Shown: piece after piece, positions 11,364 through 19,676 of the stretch
How the letters are laid out: each line of letters begins with the position of its first letter
How positions within the stretch are numbered: position 1 is the stretch's first letter
Source of the DNA: Myxococcales bacterium
Lineage (GTDB): Bacteria > Myxococcota_A > Polyangia > Nannocystales > Nannocystaceae
Direction: 5' to 3'
NCBI GenBank assembly: GCA_020633335.1
Contig: JACKDU010000004.1
Coordinates: forward strand, 186,001-250,000
DNA: 64,000 nucleotides
The notes under the pieces: generated by a model
What the model saw: only the letters and a program-made list of their open reading frames with translations
Database searches by the model: none
Told to the model about the DNA's origin: nothing
Program-made: the position numbers and the translations under genes

Positions 11364-12632
11364 TCAGAGATCCTCGAGGGCGACGCTGGTGCACTCGGGC
11401 GGCGCGGTGACCGGGTTGCAGCGGGCCGGGTTGCCGTCCGGGAAGTCCATGAAGTAGGTCTTGCCGGCGACCGGCGCCGGGAAGTCGTCCTTGAGCATGT
11501 GGATCCCGTTCGCCTTGGCGACCACGAGATCGGCCGCGCAGGCGTCGTCGGCCTGGCCGGCGCCGCAGACGTTGGTGGCGATGAGCATCCGGCGGTCGTG
11601 GGCGGCGCCGATCGACGCCTCGTCGTCGAGGCCGAGCTTGACGATCGCCGCCCAGGGGAGATCGAATTGGCTGGTGCTCGCCCGGGCGAAGCCCGCCCGC
11701 CCGGCGGTCGTCGTGTAGCCCTTGGTGTAGGCGTCGGCCTTGGCGTCCTCGGTGTTGAGGATGACGAAGAGGACCTGGCCGCGGAGCTCGCCGAGGGTCG
11801 GCCACCCCTCGGCCTCGAGGGCCGCGCGCACGCTCGGGTGGGCGCCCTGGAGGTCGTCGGGGGTGAAGAGGCGATCGGCCGGGAAGACCCCGCGGATGTC
11901 GTCGTCGAGGTCGTCGAGGTCGCTGGCGCCGATCGGCAGGCCGCCGGTCGAGTCCTTGATCTCGAGCCAGACGACCACCGGCAGGTGGAGCGGGTGGGCG
12001 TCCGACCAGCCCTTGATCACCGCGAGGCACTCGGTGAAGGCGTCGCAGGTGCTGACCGAGTCGATCACCGCGATGTGATAGACCTCGAAGCCGCCGACCC
12101 CCCTGTGGATGTCGAGCTCGAAGGCCCGCACGCCCTGATCGGCGAGCTGCACGTCGAGGGGCTTGTGGGTGTACTCGTGGCTCGCGTCGAAGGGGACCAG
12201 CGGCTTGACGTGGTAGGAGTTATGGGTCCCCTTGACCTGGACGTGCTCGAGGGTGAGGAGGTCGTCGAGGCCGCCCCCGGTCGTGTCGCCCGTCGTGTCG
12301 CCCGTCGTGTCGCCGCCGCTCGTGCTCCCCGAGGTGCCGGTCCCGCTGCTCCCGCTCGTCTCGTCCGCCGAGGTCGACCCGCCGGTCGTTCCGGGGCCGC
12401 CGCTGGTGCCGGTGGTGGTCCCGCTGGTCGAGCCGACCGAGGCCGAGCCGGCCGCGCTCGTCCCGCTCGTCCCGCTCGTCCCGCTCGTCCCGCTCGCCTC
12501 GCCGCCGGTCGACGAGCTCGTCGCCCCGCTGGCCGCGCTGCTGCCCTCCGTCGGCCCGCCGCAGGCGAGGGCCAGCGCCAGCGCCAGCCAAGCTCCGAGC
12601 GCGCCGATCGGCGCGTGGGTCAGCCCAGGCAT
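11364..12632 (-). CDS. Ca2+-dependent phosphoinositide phospholipase C-like lipoprotein (PI-PLC-C1 type)
   Basis: 422 residues from ATG 12632. Lipobox LALAC at about residue 25 is followed by a ~95-residue Ser/Gly/Thr linker with GTS and TTGD repeats. The catalytic barrel begins at VQVKGTHNSYHV and continues with RAFELDIHRG, both holding the conserved catalytic His and metal-ligand Asp/Glu. VVVWLEIKD supplies another acidic ligand. LFTPDDLQG and MLKDDFP complete the fold. The family cleaves phosphoinositides or related phosphodiesters. As a surface lipoprotein it may act on prey or host lipids (inference). The small lipoprotein downstream starts 4 bp after its stop and is likely co-transcribed. 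Confidence 0.82.
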   Translation of the reverse strand: MPGLTHAPIGALGAWLALALALACGGPTEGSSAASGATSSSTGGEASGTSGTSGTSGTSAAGSASVGSTSGTTTGTSGGPGTTGGSTSADETSGSSGTGTSGSTSGGDTTGDTTGDTTGGGLDDLLTLEHVQVKGTHNSYHVKPLVPFDASHEYTHKPLDVQLADQGVRAFELDIHRGVGGFEVYHIAVIDSVSTCDAFTECLAVIKGWSDAHPLHLPVVVWLEIKDSTGGLPIGASDLDDLDDDIRGVFPADRLFTPDDLQGAHPSVRAALEAEGWPTLGELRGQVLFVILNTEDAKADAYTKGYTTTAGRAGFARASTSQFDLPWAAIVKLGLDDEASIGAAHDRRMLIATNVCGAGQADDACAADLVVAKANGIHMLKDDFPAPVAGKTYFMDFPDGNPARCNPVTAPPECTSVALEDL

Positions 12633-12692
12633 CGGCGGATCTTCGCACAAGCGAGCGCCCGCCGCGACCCGCCGCCGTGGTAGGACCCGGGC

Positions 12693-13118
12693 GTGCTCGA
12701 CGACCTCCCGGCGACGGTCACGGTGGTGATCGAGGCCCCGCGCCTGTCGATGATCAAGCGGCGCAGCGACGGCCGGATCGACTTCATCTCGCCCCTCCCC
12801 TGCCCCTACAACTACGGGTCGATCCCCGGTCGCTGGGCCGATGACGGGGATCCCCTTGATGCGGTGGTCATGGGCCCCCGGCTGCCGGCCGGCGCGCGGG
12901 TCCACCTGCCGGTGGTCGGGGTGATCGACTTCGTCGACGGCGGCCGCGGCGACCCCAAGGTGATCTGCGCCGCCGCCCCCCTCAGCCCGCGCCAGCGCCG
13001 CGGGCTCGAGCGCTTCTTCGCGGTCTACGCCCGCTTCAAGCGGGTCCTCGCCCGCGCCCGCGGGGGCCGGGGCGAGACCCGCTTCCGCGGCTGGCTGCGG
13101 CCGCCGAGCGCGACCTGA
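12693..13118 (+). CDS. Short, degenerate family I inorganic pyrophosphatase-like protein
   Basis: 141 residues, against ~175 for E. coli PPase. The signature DDGDPLDAV (three metal-binding Asps), the YNYGSIPG segment and the later D-x-x-x-G-D-P-K motif are present, as are the first Glu (VVIEAP) and Lys (IKRR). By eye alignment the residues corresponding to E. coli Glu31, Arg43 and Lys142 are not conserved, and the C-terminal helix is short. Metal binding is likely, but efficient PPi hydrolysis is doubtful. The start is GTG 12693; an earlier start is not obvious. It is divergent from the PI-PLC gene. Confidence 0.72.
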   Translation: MLDDLPATVTVVIEAPRLSMIKRRSDGRIDFISPLPCPYNYGSIPGRWADDGDPLDAVVMGPRLPAGARVHLPVVGVIDFVDGGRGDPKVICAAAPLSPRQRRGLERFFAVYARFKRVLARARGGRGETRFRGWLRPPSAT

Positions 13119-13169
13119 GGGATCCCCCGGCCTTCCAGCCGGGCGCGGATCGGCGCTAGGGTGGTCCCC

Positions 13170-14852
13170 ATGCGCGGGACCCCTCTCCTCTTCGTGTCGC
13201 TCGCCACGCTCACCCTCGCCTGCGGCGACGAGCAAGGCGGCAGCGGCAGCACCAGCGGCGCCAGCGGCCTCACCTCGCTGACCGCGACCGCGAGCGCGAG
13301 CGCGGGCACGAGCCACGGGAGCGGCGACGCGTCGACCGGCTCGACCGCCGCCAGCGGCAGCGGCAGCGAGAGCGCGGGCTCGACCGGCGTCGACGGGCCC
13401 AAGTTCGACCTCGAGGGGCCGATGGGCTTCGACATCCCGCCCGACGACAAGGGGCCGATCATCCCGACCACCTGCGCCGAGGCCGAGGCCGGCGAGAGCA
13501 CGGTCGGCTGCCGCTTCTTCGCGGTCGACATGGACTCCCACGACCTCGTCGAGAACCAGCAATTCGCGGTCGCGGTCGCCAACGTCCAGCTCGACGCGAC
13601 GGCCACCGTGGTCGTCGAGCGCAAGATGGGCGGCGTCTGGTCGACGGTCGGCGGGCCCCAGCCGATCGCCGCGCTCGACCTCTTCACCTTCCCGCTCGCG
13701 CCCAACAACACCGACGACTCGATGGTCCGCGAGGGCGGCGCCTACCGGATCTCCGCCGACGTGCCGGTGGTCGCCTACCAGTTCAACCCGGTCGACGGCG
13801 CCTCCTCCTACCTCTCGGACGCGTCGATGCTCTACCCGGTGCCGTCGCTCGACACGATCAACGACGTCGTCGGCTGGACGTCGATGATGGACAACAGCAA
13901 CACCTTCCAGCACGGCTACGCGACGGTGGTCGCGACCGCCGACGGCACCGAGGTCAAGGTGACGCCGGGGCCGGCGACCGCCGCCGGCCCGGGCGTGCCG
14001 GCCGGGACCCCGGGCGTGCCCTTCATGGTGATGCTCAACGAGGGCGACACCCTCTCGGTCGCCGTCCAGACCCTCGCCACTTCCATGACCGGGACCAAGA
14101 TCGTCGCCAACGACGGCCACCCGGTCGCGGTCTTCTCCGGCCAGGAGTGCGCGCTGATCCCGGCGGCGACCTGCTGCTGCGATCACCTCGAGGAGCAGAT
14201 CGCGGGCCTGCGGCAGTGGGGCCAGAACTTCGTCGCCTCGCGGATGCCGGTGCGCAACAGCGGGAGCCCGGAGACCAGCCTCTGGCAGATCTACGCCTCC
14301 GAGGACGGGACCTCGGTGACCCTCAGCGCCGACCCCGGGGTCACCGGCATCGCCCAGCAGAACTTCATGCTGAACCAGGGCCAGATGATGGAGCTCTACG
14401 TCGGCGGCCCGCTCTCCGAGCCCGGCGACTACTTCGTCGCCGCGACCAAGCCGATCGGCGTCTTCAACTACATGACCGGCTCCGAGAACATGCCGGCGCC
14501 CTACAACCTCACCGGCGATCCGGCGATGGTCCAGCTCTCGCCGGTCGAGCAGTTCCTCCCGCGCTACGTCGTCCTGGTCCCGGGGACCTGGGTGAACGAC
14601 GTCGCCGTCCTCACCCGCTCGGCCGGCGCGACCGTGACGATCGACGGGGTGCCGGTGAACGACGCCGAGTTCAACCCGGTCGCCGGCAGCGGCTACGAGG
14701 TCGCGCGGGTGCCGATCCCCGACGGCGTCCACGTCCTCGACGGCGGCGAGGATCCCTTCGGGGTGGTGATCGTCGGCTACGACGACTGGGACTCCTACGC
14801 GTATCTGGGCGGCACCGGGACCGGGAAGATCAACCCCAATCCGCCGGGCTAG
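13170..14852 (+). CDS. IgGFc-binding-type secreted lipoprotein
   Basis: 560 residues from ATG 13170. A signal ends in LTLAC (Cys about residue 17), followed by a ~60-residue Ser/Gly/Thr/Ala linker. The body matches the IgGFc-binding N-terminal domain found in many myxobacterial surface proteins: GCRFFAVDMD, VAYQFNP, TCCCDHLEEQ near Trp-Gly, SLWQIYASEDGT, and the C-terminal FGVVIVGYDD. The name comes from human FCGBP. In bacteria the domain is an extracellular beta-rich module of unknown ligand. The gene stands alone, divergent from nothing immediate. Confidence 0.85.
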   Translation: MRGTPLLFVSLATLTLACGDEQGGSGSTSGASGLTSLTATASASAGTSHGSGDASTGSTAASGSGSESAGSTGVDGPKFDLEGPMGFDIPPDDKGPIIPTTCAEAEAGESTVGCRFFAVDMDSHDLVENQQFAVAVANVQLDATATVVVERKMGGVWSTVGGPQPIAALDLFTFPLAPNNTDDSMVREGGAYRISADVPVVAYQFNPVDGASSYLSDASMLYPVPSLDTINDVVGWTSMMDNSNTFQHGYATVVATADGTEVKVTPGPATAAGPGVPAGTPGVPFMVMLNEGDTLSVAVQTLATSMTGTKIVANDGHPVAVFSGQECALIPAATCCCDHLEEQIAGLRQWGQNFVASRMPVRNSGSPETSLWQIYASEDGTSVTLSADPGVTGIAQQNFMLNQGQMMELYVGGPLSEPGDYFVAATKPIGVFNYMTGSENMPAPYNLTGDPAMVQLSPVEQFLPRYVVLVPGTWVNDVAVLTRSAGATVTIDGVPVNDAEFNPVAGSGYEVARVPIPDGVHVLDGGEDPFGVVIVGYDDWDSYAYLGGTGTGKINPNPPG

Positions 14853-14928
14853 CGCTGCGCCTCGTGCGAGCCTGCGGCGAGGCGCCGCGCCCCGGGCGGG
14901 GCGCAGCCCCCTCCGCTACTCTGCGTCG

Positions 14929-15426
14929 ATGCCGGCGGTCGAGGACTCGGCGCTGATCCGCGCCCCCAGGGCCGCGCTCTTCGAGCTCGCCCAGGACTAC
15001 GCGCTCCGCCTCCGCTGGGACCCCTTCCTCCGCGCGCTCCGCTTCGAGGGCGACGCCGCCGAGGCGGCCCCCGGCGTCCGGGTCTGGGTGCGGGCGTGGA
15101 ACGGCCTGACGATGTCCGTCGAGTACACCCGGGTCGCCCCGCCCGACACGGTGGCGATGAAGATGATCGCCGGCCCGCCGATCTTCCGGCGCTTCGCCGG
15201 CTCCTGGCGCTTCGTCGACGAGCGCGACGTGCCGGGCGCGACCCGGGTGATCTTCCGCTACGCCTTCACCACGCGCCCCTCGCTCCTCGCGCGGCTCGTC
15301 GACCCGGTGATCGCCGCGATCCTCCGCCGCGACGTCCGCCTCCGCCTCGCCGGCCTCCGCCGCGGCGCCGAGGAGCTCGGCCTCCTCGCGGAGCTCCCGA
15401 GCGCCCGCGCGCGAGCGCCCTCCTAG
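14929..15426 (+). CDS. SRPBCC / polyketide cyclase-dehydrase family protein
   Basis: 165 residues. The pattern is an N-terminal beta strand with IRAPRAALFELAQDY, then RLRWDPFLR, a central beta-sheet, GSWRFVDE and a long C-terminal helix (residues 115-155). This is the START/SRPBCC hydrophobic-pocket fold. No signal peptide. The ligand is unknown. Its TAG stop at 15424-15426 shares the CTAG with the stop of the convergent cyclase gene, so the two genes overlap by four bases. Confidence 0.75.
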   Translation: MPAVEDSALIRAPRAALFELAQDYALRLRWDPFLRALRFEGDAAEAAPGVRVWVRAWNGLTMSVEYTRVAPPDTVAMKMIAGPPIFRRFAGSWRFVDERDVPGATRVIFRYAFTTRPSLLARLVDPVIAAILRRDVRLRLAGLRRGAEELGLLAELPSARARAPS

Positions 15427-16682
15427 CGCCCGAGCAAGAAGTAGGTCCGCATCGCCCCGAGCCCCTTGACCTCGACCTCCCCCCGCTCGGCGAAGCGGAA
15501 GCGATCGCGGAGCGCGAGGTAGGTCGACTCGGCGACGTGGATCCGCCCCGGGAGCCCGTGCGACTCCATCCGGCTCGCGGTGTTCACCGTGTCGCCCCAG
15601 AGGTCGTAGGCGAACTTGCGGGTGCCGATGATCCCGGCGACCACCGGCCCGCTGTGCATGCCGATCCGCATCTGGAGCTCGATCCCGAGCTCCTCGCCGA
15701 GCTCCTCCACCGCCCCGAGGATCGCCAGCGCGGTCTCGGCCATCGCCTCCAGGTGATCGACCCGCGGCGTCGGCACCCCGGCGACGACCATGTAGGCGTC
15801 GCCGATCGTCTTGATCTTCTCGACCCCGAAGCGATCGCTGATCGCGTCGAGCGCGGTGAAGACGTGGCCGAGGAGCTCGACCAGCGCCTCCGGGCTGGTC
15901 TCGGCCGAGCGCAGGGTGAAGCCGACGAGGTCGGCGAAGAGCACCGTCACCTCGTCGAAGCTCTCGGCGATCCGCTCCTCGCCGGCGCTGAGGCGGCGGG
16001 CGATCGGCTCGGGCAGGATGTTGAGGAGGAGCCGCTCCGAGCGATCGACCGCCGCTGAGAGCTCGCGAGTGCGGTGGGCGACCTGGACCTCGAGCTCGGC
16101 GTTGGCCCGCCGCAGCCCCTCGTCGAGGAGCGCGCGGCCGACCCGCGAGGCGGTCATCGACGCGATCGTCGTCAGGATCTCCTCGTGCGCGTCGGTGAAG
16201 AAGTCGAGCTCGGAGTGCTCGGTGTCGAGGACGCCGATCACCTCGTCGTTGAAGAAGATCGGGATCGCCAGCTCGCTGAGGCGGGCGCTGTCGTCGGTGA
16301 TGTAGCGGGGATCGACGCGGGTGTCGGGGATCCGCGCGACCTGACCGGTCGCCGCGACCGCGCCGACGATCCCCCGGCCGACCGGGATCGTGATCGGCGC
16401 GAGGATCTCGCGGCCGCGCGGGTTCTTGGGGCCGTAGGCCGCGCGCTGGACCAGGTGCGCGCCGCTCGGGTCGAGGAGGTAGATCACGCAGTCCTCGAGC
16501 CCGAGGCGGGCGACCGCGCTGTTGGCGACGTCCCAGAGGATGTCGTCGAGGTCGGTCTGGGTGTAGAGGAGCGACGAGGCGAAGAAATTGACCACGTCGA
16601 GGTGGAGGGCCTTGGCCTCGAGCTCCGCGCAGCGCCGACGCAGCGCCTCGACCTCCTCCGACGCTCCCTCGTCTCCCCCCAC
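15423..16682 (-). CDS. GAF-domain class III adenylate cyclase
   Basis: About 419 residues from GTG 16682; the start is uncertain. A short coiled-coil leads into a GAF domain (residues ~30-190, with VGRGIVGAVAATGQ and IPIFFNDEVIGVLD). A helical linker (residues ~195-235) precedes the catalytic domain. The catalytic domain has VTVLFADLVGFT (metal Asp), EKIKTIGDAYMV, and HSGPVVAGIIG followed by DLWGDTVNTASRME. The Lys in EKIK and Asp in YDLWGD are the ATP-selecting pair, so cAMP is the likely product. It is soluble, with no TM segments. It probably reports a small-molecule or redox signal sensed by GAF. Confidence 0.9.
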   Translation of the reverse strand: MGGDEGASEEVEALRRRCAELEAKALHLDVVNFFASSLLYTQTDLDDILWDVANSAVARLGLEDCVIYLLDPSGAHLVQRAAYGPKNPRGREILAPITIPVGRGIVGAVAATGQVARIPDTRVDPRYITDDSARLSELAIPIFFNDEVIGVLDTEHSELDFFTDAHEEILTTIASMTASRVGRALLDEGLRRANAELEVQVAHRTRELSAAVDRSERLLLNILPEPIARRLSAGEERIAESFDEVTVLFADLVGFTLRSAETSPEALVELLGHVFTALDAISDRFGVEKIKTIGDAYMVVAGVPTPRVDHLEAMAETALAILGAVEELGEELGIELQMRIGMHSGPVVAGIIGTRKFAYDLWGDTVNTASRMESHGLPGRIHVAESTYLALRDRFRFAERGEVEVKGLGAMRTYFLLGR

Positions 16683-16787
16683 CGCGGCGAGGATATCCCC
16701 AATCCTGGGCGGGCGCCGGGGAGCCGGGGCGCGGGCCCGCGCCCGAGGTCGGTCGACGGCGGCGGCGTGCGGTGGTAGGAGCGGGCG

Positions 16788-17504
16788 ATGCTCGGTGATC
16801 GCGACGATCCCGCCCGACCCGATCCCGCGGACGCGTCGACCACGAGCGCGCGCGCGCGTGAGCGCGGCGCGGACGCGAACGAGGCCCGGGCCCCCGCGGG
16901 CCCGGACGCCGCCGTCGACGAGGCCGCCGGCGCCCGCCTCCTCCTCCGCGCCGCCTTCATGCTTGGCCGCGAGCTCCTCGCGCCGCTCGCGGCCGCCGAC
17001 CCGGCGATCCCCGGCCACCACGTCCACCGCCTCCGGGTCTTCCTCGCCACCTGCACGACCTGGCTCGAAGGCCATGATCCGCGCTGGCTCACCGAGCTCC
17101 GCGGGGCCGACGAGGCGCTCCATCGGGCGAGCCTCGATCGACTCTACGGCCGGCCACCGGCGCCCGGGATCGACGAGGGCGCCCTCGCGGCCGCCCACCA
17201 GGGGCGCCTGCGTGACGCGCTCCGGGCCGCCGATCGCCTGACCTTCGGCGAGCGCCAGGTCGACCTCCACGGCGCCCGCCTCCTCACCGGCCTCGACGGC
17301 GACGCGCTCCGGGCGGCGATCGCTTGCGGCGCGCTCGCGGCCAGCGACGACGGCGAGGGCCCGCTGATCCCGCTCGACGCGCTCGCTCGCCTGGCCGAGG
17401 AGCGCGGCCTCGAGTGGCGCGACGGGCTCGCCGATCCTGCGGCCGGCGACGCCCGCGAGGCCTCGCTCGCGGTCCTCCTCGGCGGCCGGGCCGGCGAGGG
17501 CTAG
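16788..17504 (+). CDS. Hypothetical protein, Ala/Arg-rich helical
   Basis: 238 residues and divergent from the cyclase gene. The first ~45 residues are low-complexity Ala/Arg/Asp. The rest is helical, with HHVHRLRVFLATCTTWLEGHD near residue 80 and WLTELRGADEALHRASL after it. This looks distantly like a His-containing helical bundle, but I cannot place it. There is no signal peptide or TM. Coding is supported by frame length and third-position GC. The start could be later because the N-terminus is poorly structured. Confidence 0.5.
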   Translation: MLGDRDDPARPDPADASTTSARARERGADANEARAPAGPDAAVDEAAGARLLLRAAFMLGRELLAPLAAADPAIPGHHVHRLRVFLATCTTWLEGHDPRWLTELRGADEALHRASLDRLYGRPPAPGIDEGALAAAHQGRLRDALRAADRLTFGERQVDLHGARLLTGLDGDALRAAIACGALAASDDGEGPLIPLDALARLAEERGLEWRDGLADPAAGDAREASLAVLLGGRAGEG

Positions 17505-17572
17505 CCCCTCGAGAGGCGACGGGCGCCGAGGCCCTCGCCCCGACGCCCGCCCGCTCGCTCGCTCGCCGCGAT

Positions 17573-18682
17573 CTACTCGCCGGCGCTCGCGCTCGCGCTC
17601 GCCTTGACGCTCGCCTTGCCGTTGCCGCCGCCCTTGCCCTTGGCCTTGCTCGGCGTCTTGACCTTCGAGCCCGGGTCGAGGCTGAACTTCGGCGCCCGCT
17701 CGGGGTCGCACTCCGGCGGCGGGCCGAAGCCGGCGGCGTCGAAGCCGTACTCGAGCGAGCCGCTCCCCTTCGGGTCCTCGCTGTTGGCGACGATCCGCAC
17801 GGTGTGCTCGCCCTTGCGCGCCGGCGAGCAGTACGAGAGCAGATAGAAGCGCTTCATGTGGGCCTCGATCCGCTTGGCGACGGTCTCGAAGGCGGCCTTG
17901 ACCGCGGCGTCGTCGTTCGCCAGCTCGGTCCCGTCGCGGCCGATGTCGTCGAGCTTCGCCTTCGCGATCTCCGCGCCGACGCCGATCGCGAACATCTCGT
18001 AGTTCTGGTACTCCTCCTTGTCGAGCTCGCTGTTCATCTCCTCGCGGGAGTAGCGGGCCGCCCGGTCGGAGCCGTCGGAGAAGACCACGAGGGTGCCGAA
18101 CTTGAGCGGCTTCGAGTCCTTGTCGAGGGCCGTCTTGAGCTCGCGGATCCCGAGGATCACCGCGCCGTGGAGGTTGGTCGAGGGGTCCTTCGGCTTGTAG
18201 GTGCGGAGCTTCTCGAGGCCGCCCTCGGCCTTGCCCTGGGCCTCGGTGAAGGGCACCACCGGGTGGAGCTTCTCCTCGCCGTCGAAGGCGTAGACCGCGA
18301 CCTTCTGGCTCTTGCCGACCTGCTCGGTGAATTGCATCGCGGCGTCGACCAGCTTGTCGGCCTCCCCCGACTCGGTGACCGAGCCCGAGACGTCGAGGAG
18401 GAGGAGCGTGTACATGACCGCCGCGACCTCGGGGTTCTGGATCGTCTGCTTGCTCTCGAACTGCGAGACCAGATCGCCGTCCTCGTAGATCTCGAAGTCG
18501 TCGGCCTCGAGCCCGGCGACCGGCTCGTCGCCCTTCTCGACCGTGAAGAAGACCCAGACGTTGTTGGGCTTGTCGGCGGCCGAGTTGATGTGGGTGACGT
18601 TGAGCGACGCGCAGCCGACGAGCCCGAGGGCGGCGCCGCCGAGGATCGCGGTTCGGACGAGGGAGCGGAGACGACGGAGCAT
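17573..18682 (-). CDS. VWA-domain lipoprotein
   Basis: 369 residues from ATG 18682. Arg-rich n-region, hydrophobic core and lipobox (GLVGC, Cys about residue 25). A small beta domain (VWVFFTVEKGD to QFESKQT) precedes the von Willebrand A domain, whose MIDAS is D-V-S-G-S, with a TN motif (DPSTNLHG) and a later VVFSDGSD. The C-terminal ~50 residues are Lys/Gly/Ser/Ala low complexity. VWA domains bind protein ligands through a divalent metal. The ligand is unknown. Confidence 0.88.
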   Translation of the reverse strand: MLRRLRSLVRTAILGGAALGLVGCASLNVTHINSAADKPNNVWVFFTVEKGDEPVAGLEADDFEIYEDGDLVSQFESKQTIQNPEVAAVMYTLLLLDVSGSVTESGEADKLVDAAMQFTEQVGKSQKVAVYAFDGEEKLHPVVPFTEAQGKAEGGLEKLRTYKPKDPSTNLHGAVILGIRELKTALDKDSKPLKFGTLVVFSDGSDRAARYSREEMNSELDKEEYQNYEMFAIGVGAEIAKAKLDDIGRDGTELANDDAAVKAAFETVAKRIEAHMKRFYLLSYCSPARKGEHTVRIVANSEDPKGSGSLEYGFDAAGFGPPPECDPERAPKFSLDPGSKVKTPSKAKGKGGGNGKASVKASASASAGE

Positions 18683-18847
18683 CACCGCGGGATTACCCCA
18701 GCCAGCCACCCCCTTGTCAAACGGGGACTTTCTCCGCGGCGCGGGGGCGCGGGCCTACAGGACGTCTCCTGCGCGCCTTTGCGCCGCCCGACGCGGCGGC
18801 GTTGCGCGCCTGACCTGGCCGGCGTAGGCTAACGGGCCGAGGCACCC

Positions 18848-19576
18848 ATGGTAGGAATTCGACGCGCGCTCGCTCTCCTGATCCTCTCCCTCTACTTCTG
18901 GCAGTTCCTGCTGACCGCGCTGCTGGGTCCCGAGGAGCTCTTCGCCGCGTTCGTGGGCCTCTCCGCCTGCTACGGGGTGGCCTTCATCGGCGTCGCCGCC
19001 GAGTGGTTCTGGGCGCGCTGGTTCGCCATGGGGGTCGGCAACTTCGGCTCGCTCTTCCTCCTCACCCTCCTCCAGGTCGGGTTTGAGCCGTCGATCGCGA
19101 TCCTCGGCTTCTCCCACCTCGCGGTCACCCTCCTCCTCGCCGGCGAGGGCATGGCCGCCCGCTACGAGCGCTCCGAGGCCGCCGCCGAGCGCTGGAATTT
19201 CCAGGAGGAGTCGCTCACCCAGCTCCGCCGCGCGGTCAAGTCCGCCGGCATGTCGCTGCCGCTGCTGATCCTCTACACCCTCGCGCCCAAGCCCGAGCTC
19301 CTCGAGATCGGCGCCCTCGGCCTCGGCGTCGCCGGCCTCGCGGGCCTGGTCCGCGGCCGCACCTGGAGCCTCTTCGCCCTCGGCGGCGCCGGCATGATCG
19401 CCCTCCTCGACGGGCTCGGGGTCTTCGGCGCGCCGGCGATCGGCTGCATGCTGATCACCCCGAACGGCTCGCTCGCCCTCTCGGGGCCGATCTTCGCGCT
19501 CCTCGCCAGCACCCTCCTGGTCGTGCCGCTCCTCTTCGCCCGGCCGATCGTCCGCTTCCTCCGCCAGCCGGGGTGA
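18848..19576 (+). CDS. Hypothetical multi-pass membrane protein
   Basis: 242 residues with about seven hydrophobic segments (near residues 5-25, 31-50, 58-78, 80-100, 138-158, 163-200 and 208-232). A charged amphipathic stretch (ARYERSEAAAERWNFQEESLTQ) lies between the fourth and fifth. No motif identifies a transporter or enzyme. The start ATG at 18848 has no strong ribosome binding site. Confidence 0.7.
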   Translation: MVGIRRALALLILSLYFWQFLLTALLGPEELFAAFVGLSACYGVAFIGVAAEWFWARWFAMGVGNFGSLFLLTLLQVGFEPSIAILGFSHLAVTLLLAGEGMAARYERSEAAAERWNFQEESLTQLRRAVKSAGMSLPLLILYTLAPKPELLEIGALGLGVAGLAGLVRGRTWSLFALGGAGMIALLDGLGVFGAPAIGCMLITPNGSLALSGPIFALLASTLLVVPLLFARPIVRFLRQPG

Positions 19577-19676
19577 GCGGACCCCGCGGCGCTCCAGCGA
19601 GGCCGGGCCGACGCCCGGCCTCGTGCGTTTCGAAGGCACGATCGACGCCGCCGAGCGCCGACCCGCCGCCCCGACC

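Noticed and set aside
12290..12500. Short direct repeats around 12290-12500
   Set aside because: They encode Thr/Ser/Gly linker residues in the PI-PLC-like lipoprotein and are in phase with the frame, so they are protein low complexity rather than a DNA element.
12633..14732. Extension of the PI-PLC-like frame far upstream of 12632
   Set aside because: It runs antisense to the pyrophosphatase-like and IgGFc-binding-type genes. The lipoprotein signal starting at 12632 marks the real start.
16683..17711. N-terminal extension of the adenylate cyclase frame to 17711
   Set aside because: It is Arg/Glu-rich, antisense to the gene at 16788-17504 and shows no domain. The GAF-cyclase is complete from 16682.
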